Positions 24,892-34,228 of a stretch of DNA of 64,000 nucleotides are shown piece after piece; the first letter of the stretch is position 1, and every line of letters starts with the position of its first letter. The notes under the pieces are model-generated. The model saw only the letters and a program-made list of their open reading frames with translations. It did not search any database and had not been told where the DNA came from. Origin of the DNA: an uncultured Winogradskyella sp. GTDB lineage: Bacteria; Bacteroidota; Bacteroidia; Flavobacteriales; Flavobacteriaceae. Made by a program: the position numbers and the translations under genes. Where the stretch lies: positions 434,001 to 498,000 of the forward strand of contig NZ_CANMJY010000001.1 in assembly GCF_947498345.1 (NCBI RefSeq), written 5' to 3'.

Positions 24892-25764
24892 CTAGTTTAG
24901 CTCAAAAAAATCTAGTAATTCATTATTCCCAATAATTTCCTCGACTATGGTTTCTTTAGAAAAATCATCCTTCGCTGGAATATCTCGAAGTAACTCTAAA
25001 TGCTTTTTATCTACAATATCAGCAACCAATTCACTGTTCTGAAAAGCATAGTCCGCTACTTTGGTTTTGTAACCTAAATTGAAAAATTGTTGGTCTTCAG
25101 TGAGATAACCATTTTTGTGCATAGTTTTTGCCTTTTTGCCACATCTGCAAGGATTTTTCGAGTTCATCAGTCCGCATTTTTGTTGCATAAAATTGATTAA
25201 CTCCTTTCTTGCTCTGTGAAGCTTTACTCTATAATTAGCTTTTGTTATTCCGAATATTTCAGCGCCTAAATTGTGGTCGACTCCGAACGTTTCTCCTACA
25301 ATAAATAAAAGTCTTTGCTCCCTAGTAAGACACATTATCATACCTGATAGACAACGATATCTAAGCTCCTTTGCCAATTCCTCGTATTCCTTTTCTTCAC
25401 TTTCGTCTAGGATTGCATTTTCAATAGAGTCAAGTCGTTTTCCTTGATTTTCAAAATCCGTGAATTGTTTTTCTCCTTTTCGTCTTTTGGATAACAAAAA
25501 TTCGTTAAATACAATGCGATAGAGCCAAGTTCTAAATTGGCTTTCGAATTTAAATTGTGATAGCTTGGTTATTACCTTGATAAGTGCCTCTTGAGTTAAG
25601 TCTTCTGCGTCTTGAGGGTCAAAGGCAAATTTCCATGCCACATTGAAAATATAAGGTCTGTGGATTTTTATGAGCTGATTCAATGCATCTTTGTTACCAT
25701 CCAAAGAGGATTTCAATAGTTCTATATTTTTTTCCTCTGAATATTTATTTCCCAGTTGATTCAT
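24892..25764 (-). CDS. ECF-type sigma factor with C-terminal extension
   Basis: 290 residues. Sigma-70 region 2 (FDPQDAEDLTQEALIKVITK ... FRTWLYRIVFNEFL, about 45-95), region 4 (LTREQRLLFIVGETFGVDHNLGAEIFGITKANYRVKLHRARKEL in parts, about 145-190), then about 100 extra residues with a Cys-rich site CRCGKK near 208. The extension is absent from ordinary ECF factors and may sense or be regulated in place of an anti-sigma factor, since none is encoded nearby. First gene of the R3-R4 cassette, presumably driving the two SRPBCC genes. Confidence 0.88.
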   Translation of the reverse strand: MNQLGNKYSEEKNIELLKSSLDGNKDALNQLIKIHRPYIFNVAWKFAFDPQDAEDLTQEALIKVITKLSQFKFESQFRTWLYRIVFNEFLLSKRRKGEKQFTDFENQGKRLDSIENAILDESEEKEYEELAKELRYRCLSGMIMCLTREQRLLFIVGETFGVDHNLGAEIFGITKANYRVKLHRARKELINFMQQKCGLMNSKNPCRCGKKAKTMHKNGYLTEDQQFFNLGYKTKVADYAFQNSELVADIVDKKHLELLRDIPAKDDFSKETIVEEIIGNNELLDFFELN

Positions 25765-25825
25765 ACGATTTTTTTCTTGTTAGATACAAGAATTGGATAG
25801 GTGTTACAAAGTTCGTTTTAAGGTT

Positions 25826-25962
25826 GTGCCTAACGTGTTCGTGTATGGTTTGTTGTGTTGGCAAGAACTAAGTTATCAAAAGAAATCGAACCAGTAGGAA
25901 AATCCGCAGGATTTTCTGAGTACACACAAACTAGCAATTGGTTATACACGTTGTTGTGGTTA
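25826..25962. repeat. Cassette-boundary repeat R4
   Basis: Left GTGCCTAACGTGTTCGTGTA, right TTATACACGTTGTTGTGGTTA. Inner palindrome GAAAATCCGCAGGATTTTC. Right end GTTGTGGTTA pairs exactly with TAACCACAAC at R5, bracketing the four-gene sigma/anti-sigma cassette. Confidence 0.92.
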
Positions 25963-26053
25963 GTACATTCTAATTGAATTTTATTTTAATTATTTCAAAT
26001 GAATAAGAATGTTTTTTCAATCTCTATTTTCAATAAAAAATGGTCGTCATAAA

Positions 26054-27748
26054 TTATTTTCTTGAAAAAGTAATGTTTTCTATACTTCCATTGGATACTG
26101 AAAACTCAACTACTTTTCCTGCGTTATTGCGTTTAAACCTTATATTAGAAAAGTTTCGATTATTGGAACTAAAGTAGGCTCTATTGATTTGCTCAATTTT
26201 TATATCATCCAATTTTTGGTGTGTTAAGTACAATTCATTTTCTTTTTTCACCAATTCATACTCTACATTTAATTCGTTATTATAATAACTTCCCAAATAG
26301 TCTGAAGTATTTACCTCTTTCACTCTTATAAGCCACAACCATATGATATCAGGAATTCTAAACTCAAGAATAGGTTCATTATAATCATTTTCCTTGAAAT
26401 TGACTGAGATATCATAAGGGGTTCCCTTTATTTTAAAATTCTTTTTTCCAACGGGATGTAGTTTCATAGCTTCTGGTATTATGCCACCTTTGCAATAGAG
26501 TGTATCATTTTGGATTTGCACTTTCCAGTACTGTTTTTGTTCTCGATCAAAATAAGTACCCTCAAACTTTTCTATTTCAGCATTAGAAAGATTGACAAAC
26601 AGGTTATCGTCATACTGAAATGATTTGCTAGATTGCCCGTCTTTTTCAGAACTTGGATATTGATCTTGTAAATAGTAGTCGATGAGCTTAAAAATTTCAT
26701 CATATGCACTAATGTAGGAAGCATTGGCAAAAAGACTAAATTCATATCCAAGTTCTGGAAACCTTGCAAAATAACAACGGTATCCCGCATCTGATCCAGA
26801 ATGATAAATCATTTTATAACCTTTATAGTTTTTTACAAACTGACCTTTTGCATAGCTAGAAATTGTACCATCATTTTTTTGTGCTTTCTGGTTCATGGAC
26901 TGGAAAATACGTTCATTGCCAATTGTTCTAGTTTTAAAGTTTTGTGCCCATTTGTTCATGTCTAAAGTAGTAGTAAATAGACTCGTAGGGCCAACTGTTG
27001 CAAAATTTAAATTGCTCTTTTTAAGTTTGTCGTTGACTTTTTTATAGGAATATGCCCTATTAGGTACAATCACCTCATGATCATCATAAAAAAAACTATC
27101 GCTCATTTGTAAAGGTTTAAATATGATTTGTTTTGCATAATTGGCAAATGATGTTTTAGTTAGCCTTTCTACAATAATAGCCAATAAGGTATATCCTGAA
27201 TTAGAATATTTAAAATTATCACCAGGTACAAAATTGAGTTCTTTTTGATTTGTTATAAGTTTAAAAACCTGTTCGGTCTTAATTACATCGTCCATTCGCC
27301 AACCTGCTAATTCTAATAGTCGCCATTGATCCCGTATTCCACTAGAATGAGTTAGCAAGTGATTGATTGTTATTGTGTTTCCATAATCGGGTAATTCTGG
27401 AATATATGTTCTTACATCATCATTTATAGATAACAAACCTTCATCTTCTAGCTTAAGGATTAAAAAGGCTGTAAATTGCTTCGATAAGGATGCTGCGTGA
27501 AATTTTGTTTTTTCTGTTATAGGAATCTCATATTCTAGGTTTGCCATCCCAAACTCTTTTTGATAAACTACTTCACCATCTTTGCTAACTGAAACTGCAA
27601 TACCTGGTGTATTGTTATTATTATATTTTTCAAAAAGAATGTCAATATCAGTATTTGTTGTGTTATTTTGATTTTGAGAAAGAGTATTCTGTATTCCCAA
27701 AAAATAGCATATTACCAATGCCATAAGTTTAAGTTGTATAGTTTTCAT
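26054..27748 (-). CDS. Secreted beta-lactamase-related serine hydrolase
   Basis: 564 residues from ATG 27748 (MKTIQLKL, signal peptide to about 24). Class C beta-lactamase/esterase fold with SxxK (ASLSKQF, near residue 88), YSNSGY (near 180) and HSGSDAG (near 325). About 150 C-terminal residues form a DUF3471-like beta domain. Family members are D-aminopeptidases, esterases or carboxypeptidases; specificity not predictable. Last gene of the four-gene cassette between R4 and R5. Confidence 0.88.
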   Translation of the reverse strand: MKTIQLKLMALVICYFLGIQNTLSQNQNNTTNTDIDILFEKYNNNNTPGIAVSVSKDGEVVYQKEFGMANLEYEIPITEKTKFHAASLSKQFTAFLILKLEDEGLLSINDDVRTYIPELPDYGNTITINHLLTHSSGIRDQWRLLELAGWRMDDVIKTEQVFKLITNQKELNFVPGDNFKYSNSGYTLLAIIVERLTKTSFANYAKQIIFKPLQMSDSFFYDDHEVIVPNRAYSYKKVNDKLKKSNLNFATVGPTSLFTTTLDMNKWAQNFKTRTIGNERIFQSMNQKAQKNDGTISSYAKGQFVKNYKGYKMIYHSGSDAGYRCYFARFPELGYEFSLFANASYISAYDEIFKLIDYYLQDQYPSSEKDGQSSKSFQYDDNLFVNLSNAEIEKFEGTYFDREQKQYWKVQIQNDTLYCKGGIIPEAMKLHPVGKKNFKIKGTPYDISVNFKENDYNEPILEFRIPDIIWLWLIRVKEVNTSDYLGSYYNNELNVEYELVKKENELYLTHQKLDDIKIEQINRAYFSSNNRNFSNIRFKRNNAGKVVEFSVSNGSIENITFSRK

Positions 27749-27833
27749 GTTATTTAATTTAAGTTTAGGATATTCATGCCCTATAGAACCCAAGACTCAA
27801 TTGATATAATTATTAAAAAATGATAAGTGCTGC

Positions 27834-28595
27834 TTATTTAAGTTTTCTCAAATAAATGTTTCCTTTAAGGTTTTGTATATTGATTTCAATACCTCCTTTG
27901 TTGATTATTCCTTTTACAGATCTGTTGTTTTTCCGAATTGTTTTTTCATCAATCACCTCAATGTCAAAGTCGGAATAAAAATCACCTCGAGGTGATTTAG
28001 CACTAATGGTCGCACATGCTTCAGAAGGCATTCTAATATCAATATCTCCATTGTCAGCAATTATAGACATTGGATAGGATTGATTAAGTGTAGAAAAAAT
28101 TACTATCATATTACCGTTACCATTCTCTGCAACTATTGGCCCAGTTATATTAGATAGTACAGTATCCCCATGGTGATTTATGGCTTCAATCTCTGCACTA
28201 AATCCGTCTATATAAATCTCATTATTCGCTAAACTCTCAACGGATATATTCATGTCTTTTGGTAAATGAACTACTAAATTAGATTCTCGTCGTTCCCGAA
28301 GCCCTTTCACCATTAAAGATTTGCCTTCTTTTATTACTTCAACACCATAGTTTGTATTATCATCACCTCTTCCTGATATCTTCTTAAGTCCTTTTGGTTT
28401 TTTTATATTATCATTTTTGTAGTTCTCAGATGCTTTGATAAGGAAAGTAGCCGTATCGTGTGACTTTATAACAATAGTTGTTTCTGAACTTATAATAACT
28501 TTGTTAATTCCTTCTAAGGAGATTGAATAGTCTTGTGCAAATACTGTTGCGGTTGTTATTAGCAAAGCAACAATTGTAAATATTTTATTTTTCAT
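27834..28595 (-). CDS. Secreted DUF4097-like beta-rich protein
   Basis: 253 residues. Signal peptide 1-20 (ending TVFAQ). The rest is a repetitive beta structure with short strands and GxG turns (SLEGINKVIISSE; GDIDIRMPSE; KGGIEINIQNLKG), as in DUF4097/head-GIN adhesin domains, which often accompany sigma/anti-sigma pairs. Starts two bases downstream of the anti-sigma gene, so co-transcribed. Confidence 0.8.
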   Translation of the reverse strand: MKNKIFTIVALLITTATVFAQDYSISLEGINKVIISSETTIVIKSHDTATFLIKASENYKNDNIKKPKGLKKISGRGDDNTNYGVEVIKEGKSLMVKGLRERRESNLVVHLPKDMNISVESLANNEIYIDGFSAEIEAINHHGDTVLSNITGPIVAENGNGNMIVIFSTLNQSYPMSIIADNGDIDIRMPSEACATISAKSPRGDFYSDFDIEVIDEKTIRKNNRSVKGIINKGGIEINIQNLKGNIYLRKLK

Positions 28596-28596
28596 T

Positions 28597-29385
28597 TTAA
28601 ATTATTTGTTTTAATTCTGAATTAATTTGGTCTTTAATATAGCTTGGTGTTTCTCTATTTTGAAGTAATTTTTTCATGGTTGGAATAGCACGCTTCTCCT
28701 CAATATCGACTAAAATTTGAATTAGCTCAATTTGCATATTAGGATTTTCTTCTGTTTCAAGTGTTTTTATTAGTGCTTGCCTAACGTTAGTGTTTTCTGC
28801 AAATTTAGCTAGGGCATTAGCTGCTGCTAATCTCACATTAGTATGTCTATCTTTGTTCATTTTAGCAATAAGCACTCTGAGAATTTCATTGTTTGGTTGC
28901 GAAAAGTTTTTAGCGTAATTTACTGCTTGTAGACGCTTACTAGCCGATTCATTTTCCATAAGAGATAAGGTAGCTATAGTCTGCATTTCTGTTTTTTCTT
29001 GTTTTAAAGTAGCTATTTCATTTATTTGGGATGTATTGCTTTTGTGATTACCAAATAGGTAGCAAGAAATCATTATTAATATGACTGCAGCTGCTTGTAA
29101 GATTGACTTAATAACTTTGTTTTTTTGTTTTAACACTATTGATTTAGAAGTTTTTAAAGCCAATTTTTCTTTAGCTAACATGTCATTAAAACTTAATTCT
29201 AAGTCATTATCAGGAAGATCTTCTTTAACTTGATTTATAGTATCAATTAGATGAATAAATTCTTGGTGTATTTGCTTACAACTTAAACAACTATTAAGAT
29301 GTTCTTCAACTAATGTTTTGATTGCTTGATCTAAATTATTATCCTGATAATCGGTAATAAGGTATTTTATCTCTTTACAATTCAT
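28597..29385 (-). CDS. Anti-sigma factor with zinc finger and HEAT repeats
   Basis: 262 residues. N-terminal zinc-finger anti-sigma motif (MNCKEI ... HLNSCLSCKQ; Cys3, His29, Cys33, Cys36), one membrane helix (about 90-107), and a periplasmic part of HEAT-like repeats (DRHTNVRLAAANALAKFAENTNV and after). Its start overlaps the sigma gene end by 11 bases. It should hold the sigma factor at the membrane; HEAT repeats in this position are uncommon and suggest a protein-protein sensing step. Confidence 0.88.
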   Translation of the reverse strand: MNCKEIKYLITDYQDNNLDQAIKTLVEEHLNSCLSCKQIHQEFIHLIDTINQVKEDLPDNDLELSFNDMLAKEKLALKTSKSIVLKQKNKVIKSILQAAAVILIMISCYLFGNHKSNTSQINEIATLKQEKTEMQTIATLSLMENESASKRLQAVNYAKNFSQPNNEILRVLIAKMNKDRHTNVRLAAANALAKFAENTNVRQALIKTLETEENPNMQIELIQILVDIEEKRAIPTMKKLLQNRETPSYIKDQINSELKQII

Positions 29386-29923
29386 AGTGTTTTGTTTTTA
29401 AAAAGTAAGCATCCTTTAATTTCTGCATAGCTCTATGCATTTTTGTTTTAACTGCTCCTAAAGTAGAGTCTGTTATTTCGGCTATTTCGTAATATTTTAA
29501 ACCTTGATATTTACCCATAACAATCAGTTCTCGATCACTATTGCTCAACTGATTTAGTGCAAAGTTTAATTGTCTAATGTTACCTAAAGGCTCCGATTTA
29601 GTCTCATTTATTTTATAGATATCTTTTAAATCCTTTTCATTTAGCCGCTGTGTTTTATTTAGGATTTTGTAATAATCCTTACAAAGATTTCTTGCTATAG
29701 CATAGATCCATGATGAAAATTTGTTTTGTCTGTAGGTTTCTCTATGTCTTAAAGCTTTGTAGAAGACTTCTTGAGTTATATCTTTACTAAGATCCTTGTC
29801 TCTAGTCATTTGCAAACAAAAATTATAAATCTTAATATGATAGCGAAGAAACAAATAGCGCATCATGTCTAGATTCCCTCCTATAATGAATTCCATCAAT
29901 TCTTCGTCAGTTAAATTTTCCAA
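29375..29923 (-). CDS. ECF sigma factor
   Basis: 182 residues. Region 2 (KDLSKDITQEVFYKALRHR ... FSSWIYAIARNLCKDYY, about 40-90) and region 4 (LNQLSNSDRELIVMGKYQGLKYYEIAEI ... AVKTKMHRAMQKLKD). First gene of the cassette; it should direct transcription of its own four-gene operon when released by the anti-sigma factor. Confidence 0.93.
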   Translation of the reverse strand: MENLTDEELMEFIIGGNLDMMRYLFLRYHIKIYNFCLQMTRDKDLSKDITQEVFYKALRHRETYRQNKFSSWIYAIARNLCKDYYKILNKTQRLNEKDLKDIYKINETKSEPLGNIRQLNFALNQLSNSDRELIVMGKYQGLKYYEIAEITDSTLGAVKTKMHRAMQKLKDAYFLKTKHYEL

Positions 29924-30447
29924 TAGCTGAATTTTTAATCGCTTATATATGTAATACTTAAAAAAACAAAAAGGTTACATAAAAATGATTTATAATTAAA
30001 GACTGAAGATTATTATAACAGTTGCACTCGAAATAATTTAAATAGAATATTTTCTACTTCAATTCTGGTCTAGAAGTTCAAATAGAAAAGTGAAAATTAA
30101 GTGAAGAATTGTTGGCGCTTAGTATTAACCACAACGTATTTGTGTATGGTTTCGTTGCGTTTACACTAAGATAACAAATAAAGAAGAACCCATTGTTCAG
30201 AAGCGACAGAAATTCCGATTAGGAATTTCCGAGCAATGAACTATATATGTTATTATGTGCTGTTTTGTTCCGATTTTATGGCTGACATACCGTCAAAGCA
30301 ACTCTGTTTTCTCCTGTTAAAATTCTTTTGTTAAACATAGCGTGAACAATTATTTTCATTTCTTTATCAATAGAGAATTGTATTAATGTAAAAATTAATG
30401 TTCACCTCAAGATTATCGACTATCTATAGCGACGCTATTTTTTTGCG
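29924..30447. other. Gap containing R5
   Basis: About 520 bases. 30126-30262 is repeat R5; the 200 bases on either side show no gene or clear hairpin. 30263-30430 may be a decayed cassette end, since R5's right end finds no exact complement. Confidence 0.45.
30126..30262. repeat. Cassette-boundary repeat R5
   Basis: Left TAACCACAACGTATTTGTGTA, right ATATATGTTATTATGTGCTG. Inner palindrome GAAATTCCGATTAGGAATTTC. The right arm is less conserved than in other copies. Confidence 0.85.
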
Positions 30448-31362
30448 TTATAATTTAAACCATGTGCACCGACCATTATAGTCTGAATTATTTGTTAATC
30501 TAATTTGATTAGAGCCATCAGTTTTCATTATATAGGCCTCTCCATAATTATTGTGTCTTTGACTTTCAAAAACGACCCATTCACCATCTGGTGATACATC
30601 TGGATGTAAGTTTATACCTTCTGTGAGTTGCACTAATTCGCCATCAGATATATTTATACTGTATAGCTCGTAAGGCTTTTTACCTCGTATTTTAAGATTA
30701 GCAATAAGTGTTTTGTTATCATTTAGCCACTGAATACCTGAATTCATATATCCTCTATTTGTTATAACCGATACTTTATTATTTTCAACATCATAAAGTC
30801 TTATAAATTGATTGAACCAATCTGGTCCACTCATAAAAATCATGTACTTCCCATTTTTAGACCAACTAAACCCTACAGAAAGTGCTTTATATTCCTCTTT
30901 TGTCTTATCAGAAACTTTTATTTCTTTTTGAGAATGTGTGTCATAAATATAAAGTTCTCTGTCACTATAATCTTTGGACTTAACAAAAGCAATATATCTT
31001 CCATTTTTTGAAGACACTTCCCATTTTGCATTTTCAACAGTAGGAGGTTCAATAATTGGTTCTTCTTTTTTGGTTACAATATCTATTTTGAACTTTTGCA
31101 TTGTTTTGGTTGCGTCAGTCCTTGTAAAGCCAATTGTCCTTTGGTCGATTTGATATGGAAAACTATTGTCTTCTTTAGAGCTTGTAATTTGCTCAACATC
31201 ACTCCCATCTGTATTCATTAAATATATCTCAGCAGTGCCAGTTTTATAGGATACAAATGCTATTTTTAAACTATCAATGTTAGGCTTCTCTATTATTTTT
31301 TGACCCAGTGCTGTTTGAATGGAAAAGAAGCTTATTGTACAAGCAAGGAATAGTTTTTTCAT
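30448..31362 (-). CDS. Secreted TolB-like beta-propeller protein
   Basis: 304 residues from ATG 31362 (MKKLFLACTISF; signal peptide to about 20). Several PD40-type propeller blades are seen: EIYLMNTDGSDVEQIT, FSWSKNGKYMIFMSG, VSPDGEWVVFESQ and AYIMKTDGSNQIRLT. Such periplasmic propellers bind partners; TolB of the Tol-Pal system is the model, but this is not TolB itself. Next to an AraC-type sensor regulator on the same strand. Confidence 0.85.
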   Translation of the reverse strand: MKKLFLACTISFFSIQTALGQKIIEKPNIDSLKIAFVSYKTGTAEIYLMNTDGSDVEQITSSKEDNSFPYQIDQRTIGFTRTDATKTMQKFKIDIVTKKEEPIIEPPTVENAKWEVSSKNGRYIAFVKSKDYSDRELYIYDTHSQKEIKVSDKTKEEYKALSVGFSWSKNGKYMIFMSGPDWFNQFIRLYDVENNKVSVITNRGYMNSGIQWLNDNKTLIANLKIRGKKPYELYSINISDGELVQLTEGINLHPDVSPDGEWVVFESQRHNNYGEAYIMKTDGSNQIRLTNNSDYNGRCTWFKL

Positions 31363-31444
31363 AAGTTTTAGATTTGATGCCAATATAGTAACAGGAAGAC
31401 TTAAAAATCAAAAAAGAAGACTCTCAGTATATCATTTGAGAGAA

Positions 31445-32572
31445 CTAAGAATTGTTAGATAAATATTTTTTTGGGGTAGTTCCTGTAGTCTTTTTAAAAA
31501 TTCTGTAAAACGATGATTCTGAATTAAAGCCTGCCTCTTCAGCAATACCAAGTAGCGTTTTCTTTTTTAATTCGCCAGCATTGAGTTGCTTTATAACATG
31601 TGCCACTCGAAGCTCATTAATATAATCATGAAAAGATTTTTGTAAGCCCTTATTTAAAACAAATGAAAATGTTTGAACGGTAATTTGGAGTTGATCTGCC
31701 ACTTCTTTAGATCGTAAATCTGGTTTTAGAAACAACTCTTGCTCATCCATTAAAGCTATTAGTGCTTTTATAATTCCCTCTTGTTTTTCTGAAGAGACTA
31801 ACGCTTTAGATGATTTTTTTTCGAACTCAACTAAGACTTTTTTCTTTTCGTTTGTTTTATAGGATAAGCCCACAAAATAGGCAATAAAAGCAACGAAAAA
31901 GTAATATGGGTAAAAGTAGAGATAGCTTAAGCTGTATTTCATGACAAATACATCTACTACAGTTAAAATTCCCCAGACTACGATGAAAATGAGTAGTAAG
32001 AAAAGTAATTTTTTCAACCATTCATAAGTTTCAATAGTTGAATCTGCATAATTTGTATTAATCAATTGCTGGTATTTTTTTAACTCTAGTATTCCATAAA
32101 TAAAGTAAGTCGCAAAACTAACAAAAGCCAAAACCTCCAGAGAAGGTTCAATAAAATTCCAATGTGTCATATAGAACTTTTGGCGAAATGCTAAAGGCTT
32201 GCAGTATACAATTACAAAATAAAGCACCTCTAGAATTCCTGGTATTAAATGCAGCCATTGTTTTTTTGTGAACTGGAAATTTTTATCTGTACTTTTTTTA
32301 ATAAATAACCAAATGAGAGGTCCGAAGAACAAATTGAAAGTAAGTGGTAAGAATAAGGTAAAAGATTGCCCTAAAAGCTGGTAAAGGTTTGAACTATTAA
32401 TAATGATTTGAAAATTGGCCATAGCAAAAAGTAATAACCAAAGTCCAAGAATTAAGTGTGTTTTTTGAAAAGGCTTTTTTGAGATTAAATTCAGAGAAAC
32501 AATCAACCCTTGGATCACTCCTGCAAAAAGGAATATATTAAGAATATTGATGATGTTTAAATCTAAAGACAT
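31445..32572 (-). CDS. Membrane AraC-family regulator
   Basis: 375 residues. Seven predicted membrane helices over residues 1-245, then a cytoplasmic AraC/XylS DNA-binding domain (about 275-375; RSKEVADQLQITVQTFSFVL and LLGIAEEAGFNSESSFYRIF, the two helix-turn-helices). This membrane-AraC type is common in Flavobacteriia. May control the propeller gene just downstream. Confidence 0.92.
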   Translation of the reverse strand: MSLDLNIINILNIFLFAGVIQGLIVSLNLISKKPFQKTHLILGLWLLLFAMANFQIIINSSNLYQLLGQSFTLFLPLTFNLFFGPLIWLFIKKSTDKNFQFTKKQWLHLIPGILEVLYFVIVYCKPLAFRQKFYMTHWNFIEPSLEVLAFVSFATYFIYGILELKKYQQLINTNYADSTIETYEWLKKLLFLLLIFIVVWGILTVVDVFVMKYSLSYLYFYPYYFFVAFIAYFVGLSYKTNEKKKVLVEFEKKSSKALVSSEKQEGIIKALIALMDEQELFLKPDLRSKEVADQLQITVQTFSFVLNKGLQKSFHDYINELRVAHVIKQLNAGELKKKTLLGIAEEAGFNSESSFYRIFKKTTGTTPKKYLSNNS

Positions 32573-32609
32573 AAAAAGTTAAGTTACACAATTAGACTTA
32601 AATGTTTGC

Positions 32610-32757
32610 TAAGCATTTCAAGTATGAATAGTTACTGGTCAAGCATTAAACTTAACAAGTACTTCTAGCCATTGTTGTAGCACGTTAGTTATTTTTCAGA
32701 ATTCTTGGATCTCCATTAAACGATGAACTATACACATTGTTGTGAAGCACTATTATT
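32610..32757. repeat. Degenerate cassette-boundary repeat R6
   Basis: Contains two eroded right arms: 32666-32690 (TAGCCATTGTTGTAGCACG) and 32725-32750 (CTATACACATTGTTGTGAAG). The part from 32612 resembles R2. It looks like two fused or partly deleted sites. Confidence 0.6.
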
Positions 32758-33580
32758 AGTTGACTTTATATCTTCTCCCTTTTTTAAGCGTCTTGCCCAT
32801 ATGGCCTTTAAAATATACAGGAATGGCAATATCATTTTCTTTTCTAACTACAAAATGTAAATGAGGACCATTAGTGAACCCAGTTAAGCCAGAGACACCA
32901 ATTTTATCACCTTCATTGACTCTTTGTCCTTCTTTTACTAGACTTCCTTTATAATCGAGATGAACATAAGAAGCCATCGTACCATCATTATGTAATATTA
33001 TTATTCTATTTGCGGCATTTCTAAGTTCCTCACCTCCTTGTTTAGTAAACCAGTCTATGACTTTTATTACAATTCCGCTTCTAGCTGAATAGACAGGTTC
33101 TCCAACATCAAGTTGAAAATCAATTGCATATTTTGATTTTTCACTAAAATGCGAAGTTTTACCATTGAAACTTTGACTTACTTCGTATTTTTTTCCTTTT
33201 TTAAATGGAAATCTATATAGGTGATTCAGGTCTGGTTTAATCAATGATTTATGTCCAAAAAAATAACTAATTCTAATACTGTCGTTTACTTTGGTTTTAA
33301 AAATTGAATCTGATGGTGTCGCTTTATGTTTTATTAGTTCAATACTATCTTTGGGTTTTAATAAAAATGATTTCAATTCAGAGTCATCTTTTCTTGAATG
33401 AAAATATATCTGAACAGAAACTAATAATTTGCTATTTGCAATGAGTTTTAGAGTATCATTTTCTTTCTTCCAATCAATAGATAAATCATCCAAATAAGAC
33501 GTTGGTTCATCATTTTTTTTCTGACTATAACTAAAATTCAGAATTGTAATAAAAATTAGAAGCGTTAAATAATTTCTCAA
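32756..33580 (-). CDS. M23-family metallopeptidase
   Basis: 274 residues with signal peptide (1-19, ending NFSYSQ). LytM/M23 fold in the C-terminal half: YAIDFQLDVGEPVYSARSG, then VHLDYKGSL and GLTGFTNGPHLHFVVR with the zinc-binding HLH near 245. Members cut peptidoglycan cross-links or polyglycine. Sole gene between R6 and R7; its stop codon lies at the edge of the repeat. Confidence 0.92.
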   Translation of the reverse strand: MRNYLTLLIFITILNFSYSQKKNDEPTSYLDDLSIDWKKENDTLKLIANSKLLVSVQIYFHSRKDDSELKSFLLKPKDSIELIKHKATPSDSIFKTKVNDSIRISYFFGHKSLIKPDLNHLYRFPFKKGKKYEVSQSFNGKTSHFSEKSKYAIDFQLDVGEPVYSARSGIVIKVIDWFTKQGGEELRNAANRIIILHNDGTMASYVHLDYKGSLVKEGQRVNEGDKIGVSGLTGFTNGPHLHFVVRKENDIAIPVYFKGHMGKTLKKGRRYKVN

Positions 33581-33593
33581 GTTATATGTTTTG

Positions 33594-33684
33594 TTAATAC
33601 ATTACAACGAGCTCGTGTATGGTTTGGTTACATTTGCACTAAGTTAGCAAATAAACAATGAACTATAAAGATTGTTACAACTTG
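33594..33684. repeat. Shortened cassette-boundary repeat R7
   Basis: Left ACATTACAACGAGCTCGTGT, right GATTGTTACAACTTG. The centre with the inner palindrome is deleted, leaving about 90 bp. Confidence 0.75.
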
Positions 33685-33771
33685 TAGTGATAAAAGTCAT
33701 ATAAAATCAATACTACGTTGACTACCTTTATTAATAGTAGTTAAGATGATTAATTATTAAAAATCATTAAT

Positions 33772-34179
33772 ATGTGGAAATATATATTAGCATGGTTTCC
33801 AATGATTATCATTGCAATAGCTAACGGAGTATTTCGTGAGAAATTTTTAGCAAGCCGTTTAAATGAGCTTCAGGCTCATCAGATGTCTACTGTGAGTATA
33901 ATTGTTTTATTTGGTATCTACGTTTGGATATTATTTAAGGTTTGGTCACCAAGCTCTGTCAATCAGGTAATATTTATTGGTTTAATTTGGTTATTGCTCA
34001 CGGTAATTTTTGAATTCTTATTTGGACATTATATAGCAGGGCATTCTTGGAATAAACTTCTAAATGATTATAATATTTTACAAGGGCGTGTTTGGATTTT
34101 TGTTCTTATCTGGATATCCATTGCACCATACATCATTTATCAGATTCAGAAGTCGGCGAGAACCAGTAATTACTTATAG
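33772..34179 (+). CDS. Four-helix membrane protein
   Basis: 135 residues with helices at about 5-20, 42-58, 63-80 and 104-122; GHYIAGHSW between helices 3 and 4. No family named. One of only two plus-strand genes in the array. Its last codons (KSARTSNYL, stop) run inside half-repeat R8, so its natural 3' end has probably been replaced when the repeat arm was joined to it. Confidence 0.75.
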   Translation: MWKYILAWFPMIIIAIANGVFREKFLASRLNELQAHQMSTVSIIVLFGIYVWILFKVWSPSSVNQVIFIGLIWLLLTVIFEFLFGHYIAGHSWNKLLNDYNILQGRVWIFVLIWISIAPYIIYQIQKSARTSNYL

Positions 34180-34197
34180 CCATTGTTGTAAAACGTT
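34154..34197. repeat. Half cassette-boundary repeat R8 (right arm only)
   Basis: GGCGAGAACCAGTAATTACT then TATAGCCATTGTTGTAAAACG, matching the right arm of R2. The left arm is missing and the arm overlaps the end of the membrane-protein gene. Right end GTTGTAAAAC pairs with GTTTTACAAC at R9. Confidence 0.8.
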
Positions 34198-34228
34198 TAA
34201 TATTTGTTTCGAATAAAAAAGTGTTCAT

